Positions 1 through 5,704 of a stretch of 6,498 nt of DNA are shown here, piece by piece (the stretch's first letter is position 1; each line of letters opens with the position of its first letter). The notes under the pieces were generated by a model. The model worked only from the letters and a program-made list of their open reading frames with translations, had not been told where the DNA came from and did not search any database. This DNA comes from an uncultured Lachnospiraceae bacterium (lineage in GTDB: Bacteria > Bacillota_A > Clostridia > Lachnospirales > Lachnospiraceae): assembly GCA_947175285.1 (NCBI GenBank), contig CAMWMM010000294.1, positions 1 to 6,498 on the forward strand, in the 5' to 3' direction. Made by a program: the position numbers and the translations under genes.

Positions 1-1205
1 CGGATATGCAGCATTTGTTTTCCGTCACACTTTCTGCAGGCTTCTATCGCATTATCCAATGCATTATTCAACAAAATTCCTAAGTCAAATGCTTCAATGA
101 CAAGATTCTCCGGATAGATAAACTCGCATGTCAGCTCAATTCCTGCATTTTCACATTCCTGCCATTTCCGGTTCATAACCACATCCGTAACCGGATTCCC
201 TGTATTATAGTGAAATGTCAGCGCATCCAAAGCGTTTTTCATGCGATACAGGTACTTTCCGGCTTCCGCGTCTTTGTCCGCATAAAAAAGCTGTTCCATA
301 TCCGCAATACAGTTGTTCATATCATGGCGCATACTGCGGATGCCGTCATAAAGCCGTTCCATATCCTGCACATGTTCCGTCATATCCAAAAGCTGCTGCT
401 TGTAAAAAAGCATCCTGTTCTTTTCCGCTTCGGCATGCATCAGCTCTTTATAAATTTTCGTGCTGTATACAATGGATAGAAGGCACAAAAAGTTCATAAG
501 CGGTACGATGACATACATTCCCGCATGTTTATCATAAATGAAATCATATTCAGCGCCATTTCTTGTAAAAAACAGACAGCGTAACATGACATCAAATGCC
601 ATACCGACAGCCGGAAAAAGCATTAAAAACAAAATCCCCTGTCTGTCAATGTTTTGTACGCCCCGCCTGTACTTTAGTACAACACGAATCGCAATATAGG
701 AAATCAAAAAATACAAAAGCATCAATGACAGATTCCATATATATCCCATAATCCGTATGCGGTCGATATAAGTTTCCAATGCTGAAACATCATCCATCAT
801 CCTGTTTATCTGCCAGTCATTGTATGCATTGAGAAACAGCATCCAAAACCCATGAACCCCAAACTTTGCCAACTCCAAAATCGTCTCATACAAAAGTGTC
901 AGATATGCTTTTATCAGTTTTTTACCCTCATAAAAAAAATCCAACAGCAAAAAACAAACAAGCATCATCATAATGACTTTGATAAGACTGGTACTGCTTT
1001 TTTGAACCGCCATGTCTTCCCCATAAAGAAGCCTGTTAAGCCATTCGGAATTACTAAGCCAGAATGTCCAAATGACAAAGAGCAGGAAAAATAAATATCT
1101 TCCCTGCCTGCTAAACCGCTTTTTCCAACTAACCATATCACTGCACAAATACAGTAACAGAAGCGCCCGTACTGCGCATTCCGTCATATTAATCAACTGC
1201 TCCAT
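1..1205 (-). CDS. GHKL-type (AgrC-like) sensor histidine kinase, 3' end beyond the window
   Basis: Membrane sensor kinase that should autophosphorylate on histidine and pass phosphate to a LytTR-type regulator. The frame is open from the ATG at 1205 to the window edge: 401 codons are visible and the C-terminus is missing. The N-terminal half is hydrophobic, with about six or seven membrane segments (roughly residues 8-22, 36-52, 73-92, 105-125, 154-175, 189-213, 227-247). A helical linker follows (about 255-290), then the H-box RSMRHDMNN with the likely phospho-acceptor His294. The ATPase N-box is LLNNALDNAIEA (379-390). The G boxes lie outside the window. The start has a good ribosome binding site (GGGAGAAAG, 1211-1219) and lies 17 bases after the carboxypeptidase stop, so the two genes are probably cotranscribed. 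The likely partner is the LytTR regulator at 2542-3243. The ligand is unknown; nothing here resembles a peptide-pheromone gene. Confidence 0.9.
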   Translation of the reverse strand, partial: MEQLINMTECAVRALLLLYLCSDMVSWKKRFSRQGRYLFFLLFVIWTFWLSNSEWLNRLLYGEDMAVQKSSTSLIKVIMMMLVCFLLLDFFYEGKKLIKAYLTLLYETILELAKFGVHGFWMLFLNAYNDWQINRMMDDVSALETYIDRIRIMGYIWNLSLMLLYFLISYIAIRVVLKYRRGVQNIDRQGILFLMLFPAVGMAFDVMLRCLFFTRNGAEYDFIYDKHAGMYVIVPLMNFLCLLSIVYSTKIYKELMHAEAEKNRMLFYKQQLLDMTEHVQDMERLYDGIRSMRHDMNNCIADMEQLFYADKDAEAGKYLYRMKNALDALTFHYNTGNPVTDVVMNRKWQECENAGIELTCEFIYPENLVIEAFDLGILLNNALDNAIEACRKCDGKQMLHI

Positions 1206-1222
1206 ACTGACTTTCTCCCGTA

Positions 1223-2410
1223 CTATGGCGATGTTTTATGTGCTGTGGAATATTCCTTATATAAATAAGCATGGTCTTCAATACAACGCCATTTTCCGGC
1301 AGCATCAGCCGTCACACAAATATATTCTCTGCCGCCTTTATCAATTCCATAGCTTACTGCGCAGTGCTGCGACTGACCTACATAACCTGTTTTTCCGCAA
1401 AGTACTTCGCCGTTTGTATCTTTGTCCTCGATACGGCGCAAAAACCAGTTAGACAGAAGAATGCCCTCCGGATGTTTTTCCGTTACGGAAGTCGTATACG
1501 TATGTGCAGACAACACTTCCCTGCATGTTTTATTTTTGACGGCAGCCTGCATAATAACCGCCATATCACAAACCGTACAATAATGATTATCGTCATAGAG
1601 TCCCACACAGTTTGTAAAATGCGCTGTTCCTGCTATCCCCAGTTCTTCCAGTTTCGCATTCATTAACTCAACAAAAGCCTCATGAGAACCCGCCACATAA
1701 TTGGCAAGTCCAAGCGCTCCGTCCGCACCTGACGGCAGAATAGCCGCATATAATAAATCTCTGATTGTCACAACTTCTCCGACTGCAAATCCTGCATTGC
1801 TGCAGCCATTTAGCAGACAATAATCCGTGATATCACTTGTTATTTCAAATGTATCATCCAGATTATCAATGTTTTCCACGGCAACTAGCAGAGTCAGCAC
1901 TTTTGTCATGGATGCCGGAACGATTCGGGCAGTCTCGCCTTTTCTTGCGATAATCGCTCCGTTTTCCATATCTATAAAGACAGCATAATTGCTGACAATA
2001 TCGCTCCCAAGCTGTACCGTGTCTTCTGTTATTTTATATTCTGAAAGCAGAACGTTATTCTCAGTCTCTGGCTTTTCATCTTCCTCACTTTCCGGTTTGT
2101 CCGATAGCGAATTGTCTGAATCCACTGTCTGACTTATCTGTACTTCTGCCTGTGTGGGCAGTACGGATTCCTCTTTTTTAGTCTGCTCCGGCTCTACATC
2201 CGTATTTTTCGCCTTTTTTCCTACCCCTATGGCAATGCAGATTACAAGCAGGACAAATACTACCGCAATCCCCGGAATTGCTGCTTTCCGAAACAACTCC
2301 TGCCTTTGCTTTTGACGTCTCATTTCCTGTTTTCTTTTTTCCCACCGCGCCCTGCGTGCGGCATCCTCGTCCAGCCGATTTTCCATATCTGCCATAAACC
2401 TCATTTCCAT
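1223..2410 (-). CDS. Membrane-anchored D-alanyl-D-alanine carboxypeptidase, peptidase family S11
   Basis: Penicillin-binding protein of the DacA/PBP5 type, expected to remove the terminal D-Ala of peptidoglycan stem peptides outside the membrane. Numbered from the ATG at 2410 it has 395 residues. There is a very basic cytoplasmic tail (about 15-43), one membrane helix (about 45-63) that looks like an uncleaved signal anchor, an acidic low-complexity linker (about 70-120), then the catalytic domain. The motifs are SMTK with nucleophile Ser167 and Lys170, SGA at 227-229 where most S11 enzymes have SGN, and KTG at 340-342. It lacks an obvious C-terminal amphipathic PBP5-type anchor, which fits N-terminal anchoring. 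The start is uncertain: the strong promoter just upstream would start RNA only about 7-11 bases before 2410, so in-frame ATGs at 2395 or 2386 are possible, with ATGAGG at 2400-2405 as a poorly spaced ribosome site. It lies between the response regulator and the kinase genes. Confidence 0.9.
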   Translation of the reverse strand: MEMRFMADMENRLDEDAARRARWEKRKQEMRRQKQRQELFRKAAIPGIAVVFVLLVICIAIGVGKKAKNTDVEPEQTKKEESVLPTQAEVQISQTVDSDNSLSDKPESEEDEKPETENNVLLSEYKITEDTVQLGSDIVSNYAVFIDMENGAIIARKGETARIVPASMTKVLTLLVAVENIDNLDDTFEITSDITDYCLLNGCSNAGFAVGEVVTIRDLLYAAILPSGADGALGLANYVAGSHEAFVELMNAKLEELGIAGTAHFTNCVGLYDDNHYCTVCDMAVIMQAAVKNKTCREVLSAHTYTTSVTEKHPEGILLSNWFLRRIEDKDTNGEVLCGKTGYVGQSQHCAVSYGIDKGGREYICVTADAAGKWRCIEDHAYLYKEYSTAHKTSP

Positions 2411-2425
2411 ATAACCTGAACGTTT

Positions 2426-2455
2426 ATTATATGACGTATTCTACCTTTTTGTCAA
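2426..2455 (-). promoter_or_regulatory. Consensus sigma-A promoter for the carboxypeptidase-kinase unit
   Basis: On the minus strand a perfect TTGACA (2455-2450) is followed after 18 bases by a perfect TATAAT (2431-2426). Transcription should start near 2421-2417, just before the carboxypeptidase reading frame. Two perfect hexamers at near-optimal spacing in the intergenic gap make this the best-supported promoter of the window. It gives the carboxypeptidase and the downstream kinase a transcript separate from the response regulator. Confidence 0.85.
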
Positions 2456-2482
2456 TCTGCACAGCCTTTATATACCGCAAAG

Positions 2483-2514
2483 CAAAAGTGGATAAGTATC
2501 CCTATCCACTTTTG
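2483..2514 (-). terminator. Hairpin terminator after the LytTR regulator gene
   Basis: A perfect 12-base inverted repeat, CAAAAGTGGATA and TATCCACTTTTG, surrounds an 8-base loop, 28 bases after the regulator stop and upstream of the carboxypeptidase promoter. On the minus strand the right arm ends in TTTTG and is followed by CTTTG, so the U-run is short and partly inside the stem. That makes it a plausible but not ideal intrinsic terminator. The symmetry could also serve as an operator, though its position between a stop codon and the next promoter favours termination. Confidence 0.6.
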
Positions 2515-2541
2515 TCAAATATTGTTATGGTAGTCAAACTA

Positions 2542-3243
2542 TTAGAATGATTCCTGCAAAAAACTACAATATGTCTGCACAAACTCACCGTACTTCCGCT
2601 TTGCCAGATAAATCTGCTCCCCGTTACTGATACGGATGCTGGTACTGTCATATCCCCTGACTTCCGCTAATGATACAAGATAACTGCGATGGCAGCGATA
2701 GAATCCCTCTCCCAGTCGTTTCTCCAGTTCTTCCATCTTCTCGTAGAATTCAAGTTTTTCCTGTCTCGTATGCAAAATGACTTTTCTGCCGTCACTTTCC
2801 GCATACAAAATCTCTGACAGGTTCAGTCTGCGATAACCATCCGACACCTTTACCAACATATATCTTTGCCTGTTCTTTGCTTTTTCCACTTCCGCAATGG
2901 CTCTTTCCATAACCGAAAGCAGCTTCTCTTTTTCTACGGGCTTTAACAGATAATGAAAGGCGCCTACATCAAATGCCTGAAATACCTGTTCTTTTATGCC
3001 TGTCACAAAGATAAGCAGCATATCGGAAAGTTCCCGCAGCTTTTTTGCTGTCTCCATGCCGTCCATGCCATCCATAGCAACATCAAGCAGTACGATATCC
3101 GGCATATACTGCCCTCCTACCGTCTCCAATAACTCCCGTCCGGAGGCAAACTCACGTATCGTCATTTCCGGAAATGCGGATTGTAAGATAGTGTGTATGC
3201 CTTCTCTGATTCTGCTCTCATCATCACAGATTGCAATATTCAT
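2542..3243 (-). CDS. LytTR-family response regulator (AgrA/LytR type)
   Basis: Cytoplasmic two-component regulator. Numbered from the ATG at 3243 (233 residues), the receiver domain spans about 1-118, with the acidic pair Asp7-Asp8, phospho-acceptor Asp54 in VLLDVAMDG, Thr81 and Lys101 in LLKP. The LytTR DNA-binding domain spans about 128-227, with characteristic stretches ILYAESDGRKV, FYRCHRSYLV and IYLAKRKYGEF. The ATG at 3243 was chosen because the receiver core MNIAICDDE begins exactly there. A longer version using TTG at 3294 adds 17 residues with no family resemblance, yet it has the better-placed ribosome site (GGAG 3306-3303, 8 bases away). For the ATG the nearest purine run, GGAAAG, is about 14 bases away. 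The GHKL kinase at 1-1205 is the likely partner. Target promoters are unknown, and no clear LytTR direct-repeat site was found in the window. Confidence 0.93.
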   Translation of the reverse strand: MNIAICDDESRIREGIHTILQSAFPEMTIREFASGRELLETVGGQYMPDIVLLDVAMDGMDGMETAKKLRELSDMLLIFVTGIKEQVFQAFDVGAFHYLLKPVEKEKLLSVMERAIAEVEKAKNRQRYMLVKVSDGYRRLNLSEILYAESDGRKVILHTRQEKLEFYEKMEELEKRLGEGFYRCHRSYLVSLAEVRGYDSTSIRISNGEQIYLAKRKYGEFVQTYCSFLQESF

Positions 3244-3250
3244 ATATGTC

Positions 3251-3306
3251 TTAGTAACTTTCCTTCCTGCCCCTCCATGGCTGATTACTTTCAAAATCCA
3301 TTCTCC
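3251..3306 (-). other. Alternative TTG start, its ribosome site, and a 16-codon leader frame before the regulator
   Basis: GGAG at 3306-3303 lies 8 bases before a TTG (3294) in frame with the regulator. A second frame opens with ATG at 3301 and ends with TAA at 3253-3251 after 16 codons, only 7 bases before the regulator ATG at 3243. The leader ATG is just 1 base from the GGAG, too close for efficient initiation. It is therefore probably not a real peptide gene, but translation through this stretch could couple into the regulator. Confidence 0.3.
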
Positions 3307-3319
3307 GGTATCTGTTATT

Positions 3320-3349
3320 ATTATCGGGCAGTCTGTGGCAGTTTCTTAA
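3320..3349 (-). promoter_or_regulatory. Weak candidate promoter of the LytTR regulator
   Basis: TTAAGA (3349-3344) and GATAAT (3325-3320) are separated by 18 bases on the minus strand. RNA would begin near 3313, just ahead of the GGAG at 3306. The -10 matches five of six consensus positions, the -35 four of six. Read-through from the sigma operon is an alternative source of transcript, since no good terminator follows that operon. Confidence 0.35.
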
Positions 3350-3356
3350 CAGGGAT

Positions 3357-3413
3357 GTCACGAAATGACTTGTTTTTGTCATAAGCGTCTACATTTTGAC
3401 TTTTTTCACGTCA
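3357..3413. repeat. Cluster of five alternating GTCA/TGAC motifs
   Basis: The gap after the FtsX-like gene holds GTCA at 3357, TGAC at 3366, GTCA at 3378, TGAC at 3397 and GTCA at 3410, in alternating orientation. Neighbours form small inverted repeats, for example ATGAC-N8-GTCAT at 3365-3382 and GTCA-N5-TGAC at 3357-3369. No run of T follows on the minus strand, so it is not a convincing terminator. It could be a binding region upstream of the regulator promoter, or chance in AT-rich DNA. Confidence 0.35.
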
Positions 3414-3962
3414 CTATTCTTCTGAAAAACGTGATACCTTTCTGACTCCGTCAAGTCTCTCAAAATAGGCTATAATTTGTGCCGTATCTGCATTGAGAGA
3501 AACAGCGGCTTCAAAGTTAGCCGAATCCGCCAACGGATTGTCTTCAAACTGCTCTGCCAGTTCCGGCGTCAGATATGCCTCGCTGAATTCTTTCCACGCA
3601 GTATCGCCATCCACATACCGCCATGAGGAAATTCCTTCCATCTGCCCTAACTCGCTCTCAATCCGGGAAAGCTGCTCACTCGTAATATCCGGTTCAAAAA
3701 AGATACTAAAATGTGTGTTCATATAAACGGCATGAGCCGTTATACCGGTACAGGCTAAAATGAGCGCCAAACATGCCGCCGGTAATACTTTTGCATACCG
3801 CAGTCTGTAACTTACCTTTCTTTCGGATTTTTCTTTCTGCCTCATTAACTCCTGTCTCATCTGTTCCGGCAGCGCAGCGCTTTTGACAGCCTCTTTCCAT
3901 GTACCGTTTTCCAGTTTATCCTCCACATTAATATTCCCTTTTATTCCTTTTTCCATATACAT
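3414..3962 (-). CDS. Single-pass membrane protein with FtsX-like extracellular domain, putative anti-sigma factor
   Basis: A protein of 182 residues: a charged N-terminal cytoplasmic part (1-56), one membrane helix (about 58-79), and an outside domain (about 84-178). That domain reads as the extracellular domain of FtsX: FFEPDITSEQLSRIESEL at its start, a central stretch with the characteristic DNPLADS (141-147), and LDGVRKVSRF at the end. In FtsX this domain binds or activates peptidoglycan hydrolases. Here the FtsX permease half and its other membrane helices are absent, and no remnant of them follows the stop codon. It begins 18 bases after the ECF sigma gene with a strong ribosome site (AAAGGAGC), the usual place for an anti-sigma factor. 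The cytoplasmic part has no zinc-type HxxxCxxC motif, so sigma binding is inferred from context. ATG at 3956 is an alternative start. Confidence 0.8.
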   Translation of the reverse strand: MYMEKGIKGNINVEDKLENGTWKEAVKSAALPEQMRQELMRQKEKSERKVSYRLRYAKVLPAACLALILACTGITAHAVYMNTHFSIFFEPDITSEQLSRIESELGQMEGISSWRYVDGDTAWKEFSEAYLTPELAEQFEDNPLADSANFEAAVSLNADTAQIIAYFERLDGVRKVSRFSEE

Positions 3963-3980
3963 TTTGCTCCTTTCCTAATT

Positions 3981-4451
3981 TTAATGTTCCTGCAGTTTTT
4001 TCTTCAGTCCTGCCTTTGCCCGCTGCATTCGCTTTTTTACCGCATTCTCTGAAATGGCAAGTATATCCGCAATCTCTTTTAGCGAATATCCCTCTACATA
4101 ATGCAGTAGCAGCACAATCCTCCATCTTGGCGGAAGCTGTATGATTTCCTGTAAAAGCTGTCTGTCATCCGTATCCACTGCCTCTATTTCCAGTTCATCT
4201 ATCTGTATGTACTGATGTCTGAACCGGAAACGCAGCATATCTTTACAAAGATTGATTGTGACACGCAGCAGCCATGCTTTCTCATGCTCGCTGTCATGAA
4301 ATTCGGGCATCTTCTGCAAGACCTTTAACATCACTTCCTGCAGGACGTCCTGTACATCCTGCGGATTTCCTAATATCATGATGCCTGTTCGATAGAGCAA
4401 ATCGCCATATAAATTTATGATATTTTCTATTCTGGTATCATCCGGCATCAT
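3981..4451 (-). CDS. ECF-type RNA polymerase sigma factor
   Basis: A protein of 156 residues with the two-domain layout of extracytoplasmic-function sigma factors. Region 2 covers about 12-75, including DVQDVLQEVMLKV and the -10 recognising stretch AWLLRVTINLCKDMLR. After a short linker (76-98), region 4 covers about 100-153, with LPPRWRIVLLLHYVEGYS and the helix-turn-helix LKEIADILAISENAVKKRM that reads the -35 element. Length is normal for the family. The start has a good ribosome site (GGAGA at 4462-4458, 6 bases before ATG 4451); the adjacent ATG at 4448 is equally possible. It is followed by the FtsX-domain membrane protein, presumably its regulator. A TGAAAC-N17-GGTA element upstream suggests autoregulation. 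The subgroup and regulon cannot be assigned from the sequence alone. Confidence 0.93.
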   Translation of the reverse strand: MMPDDTRIENIINLYGDLLYRTGIMILGNPQDVQDVLQEVMLKVLQKMPEFHDSEHEKAWLLRVTINLCKDMLRFRFRHQYIQIDELEIEAVDTDDRQLLQEIIQLPPRWRIVLLLHYVEGYSLKEIADILAISENAVKKRMQRAKAGLKKKLQEH

Positions 4452-4473
4452 CTTATGTCTCCAACCTCCATTT

Positions 4474-4490
4474 CTGTTTTGTATAAACAG
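4474..4490. repeat. Small inverted repeat in the sigma gene leader
   Basis: CTGTTT and AAACAG flank a 5-base centre, lying between the candidate ECF promoter and the ribosome site of the sigma gene. It could be an operator or a small hairpin in the 5' leader. Six-base arms are short enough to arise by chance. Confidence 0.3.
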
Positions 4491-4500
4491 CCGCGCGCTT

Positions 4501-4527
4501 TACCTGTTCTACTTTATACACGTTTCA
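4501..4527 (-). promoter_or_regulatory. Candidate ECF-type promoter of the sigma/anti-sigma operon
   Basis: On the minus strand TGAAAC (4527-4522) is followed after 17 bases by GGTA (4504-4501). Bacillus ECF sigma factors recognise a TGAAAC-like -35 and a CGTA or CGTC -10 at 16-17 bases, so the -35 is perfect and the -10 is one base off. The position, some 50 bases before the sigma start, is right for autoregulation. The -35 lies directly at the end of the U-run of the preceding terminator. A clear sigma-A promoter was not seen in this gap. Confidence 0.5.
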
Positions 4528-4533
4528 AAAATA

Positions 4534-4557
4534 AAAAAGGTGCCGCCGCACCTTTTT
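4534..4557 (-). terminator. Rho-independent terminator of the FMN dehydrogenase gene
   Basis: A perfect 10-base stem (AAAAAGGTGC paired with GCACCTTTTT) has a 4-base loop and begins 8 bases after the dehydrogenase stop. On the minus strand GCACC is followed by TTTTTTATTTTT, a typical U-run. The structure is near symmetrical, but the plus strand has no gene ending here, so it serves the minus-strand dehydrogenase. Confidence 0.9.
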
Positions 4558-4565
4558 ATAAAATA

Positions 4566-5588
4566 TTATGGAATACGCACCATATCCCTTGAGATATCCT
4601 CTATGCAGACTGCACCGCACATTGCCATTGTATCACTTAATTCTCCTGCCAGCTTTTCTATGTAGGTTTTAATGCCTAAAGCCTCACCGCCATAAAGCGC
4701 CGTCACAAAAGGTCTGCATATCAATACGCCGTCCGCTCCCATAGCTAAAGCTTTAAAAATATCCGTACCGCTTCTGATGCCGCCGTCTACCAGAATTTTT
4801 ACGGAACTGCCCTGCAGTGCGTCTGCAATTTCCGTCAGAACCTCTGCAGTTGCCGGACACTGGTCTAACACACGCCCGCCGTGGTTACTGACAACAATTG
4901 CTGCTGCTCCCGCTTCTTTTGCTTTTAGTGCGCCTTTTACCGTCATAATTCCCTTTACGATAAACGGCACACCTGCCATCTCCACGATTTCCTTTAACTG
5001 TGCAACACTCTTACTGCCCGCAGGCGGCGTCATATTTTTCAAAAAAGGCAGTCCTGCCGCATCCACATCCATTGCCAGTGCAAAACATCCCGCTTCTTTA
5101 CAGAGCGCCATCTTCTCCCGGATTGTTTCGATATTCCAAGGTTTAATCGTCGGTATTCCCTGTCCGTTTACCTGCGCAATCGCTTTGGCTGCCTGTATCA
5201 CAACATCCGGATTCGTTCCGTCTCCGGTAAATGCCGCTATCCCGTTTTCCACACATGCTTTCAGCATAATGTCATTATATGACTGGTCATCATATTTATC
5301 ACCATAGTGGAGATTAACTGCTCCAACCGGCCCCGCAAAGAAAGGATAACAGAACTTTTTGCCAAACAGTTCTATCGAAGTGTCCGGCACCTGATATTCG
5401 CACAGCGTATCCATGTTGACACGGATTTCCTGCCATTTTGCATAGTTTCTTGCTGCGGTATCACCTGTGCCTTTTGCGCCCGGACCGGGTATCTGATTTT
5501 TACAGGCTATGCCATTACAGACCGGGCATGCCTTGCAGTATTCGCCGATGTTTTCTTTTGCTGTTTGTAAAATTTCAGAGTATGTCAT
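4566..5588 (-). CDS. FMN-dependent alpha-hydroxy-acid dehydrogenase family protein with Cys-rich N-terminus
   Basis: A 340-residue TIM-barrel flavoprotein of the glycolate oxidase / L-lactate dehydrogenase family, expected to oxidise a 2-hydroxy acid to the 2-oxo acid using FMN. Family catalytic and flavin-binding residues are visible: Lys212 in FIVKGIMT, His236 and Arg239 in SNHGGRVLD, the phosphate-binding LVDGGIRSG (266-274), then ADGVLICRPF (285-294). The N-terminus has four closely spaced cysteines, C18-x2-C21-x2-C24-x4-C29, which classical mitochondrial or plant enzymes lack; they could bind a metal or Fe-S cluster. I recall similar N-termini in clostridial relatives. The substrate cannot be assigned, and the same fold includes type 2 isopentenyl-diphosphate isomerase. 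The start has AAGGA about 10 bases upstream. It is probably monocistronic, with its own terminator, and divergent from the superoxide dismutase gene. Confidence 0.9.
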   Translation of the reverse strand: MTYSEILQTAKENIGEYCKACPVCNGIACKNQIPGPGAKGTGDTAARNYAKWQEIRVNMDTLCEYQVPDTSIELFGKKFCYPFFAGPVGAVNLHYGDKYDDQSYNDIMLKACVENGIAAFTGDGTNPDVVIQAAKAIAQVNGQGIPTIKPWNIETIREKMALCKEAGCFALAMDVDAAGLPFLKNMTPPAGSKSVAQLKEIVEMAGVPFIVKGIMTVKGALKAKEAGAAAIVVSNHGGRVLDQCPATAEVLTEIADALQGSSVKILVDGGIRSGTDIFKALAMGADGVLICRPFVTALYGGEALGIKTYIEKLAGELSDTMAMCGAVCIEDISRDMVRIP

Positions 5589-5661
5589 TCTAGAGAATTC
5601 CTTTCTGTGGATGTTTTATTGTTTTTATTCTGCTTTCCACACTCAAAATGTATTGTTCACA

Positions 5662-5678
5662 TAGTATATAGCATACTA
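5662..5678. promoter_or_regulatory. Inverted repeat in the divergent gap, possible operator
   Basis: TAGTAT and ATACTA flank a 5-base centre in the AT-rich gap between the dehydrogenase and the superoxide dismutase. It sits 27 bases before the dismutase ATG, where it would overlap or abut the promoter. It does not match the Fur or PerR boxes I know. No good -35/-10 pair was found for either divergent gene, although TTGAGT at about 5648-5643 on the minus strand is a possible weak -35. Confidence 0.35.
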
Positions 5679-5704
5679 CTTTAAAATAAAACGGAGGAAC
5701 AAAT

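Noticed and set aside
210..1666. Several plus-strand open frames opposite the kinase and carboxypeptidase
   Set aside because: Compositions rich in His, Cys, Ser and Phe are typical of antisense shadows, and the minus-strand genes carry full family motifs.
3365..3382. ATGAC-N8-GTCAT hairpin as terminator of the sigma operon
   Set aside because: The stem is only five pairs and no T-run follows on the minus strand.
3414..3962. A truncated or frameshifted true ftsX gene
   Set aside because: The frame ends cleanly just after the extracellular domain and no permease-like sequence follows in any minus frame. The N-terminus also lacks a normal FtsX lead-in, and the gene has its own strong ribosome site in a sigma operon.
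3706..4125. Two short minus-strand frames overlapping the sigma and FtsX-like genes
   Set aside because: They are out-of-frame shadows of the two recognised genes and have no ribosome sites or motifs of their own.
4777..5307. Plus-strand open frame of 176 codons opposite the FMN dehydrogenase
   Set aside because: It is antisense to a gene with clear catalytic motifs, has no ribosome site and shows no family resemblance.
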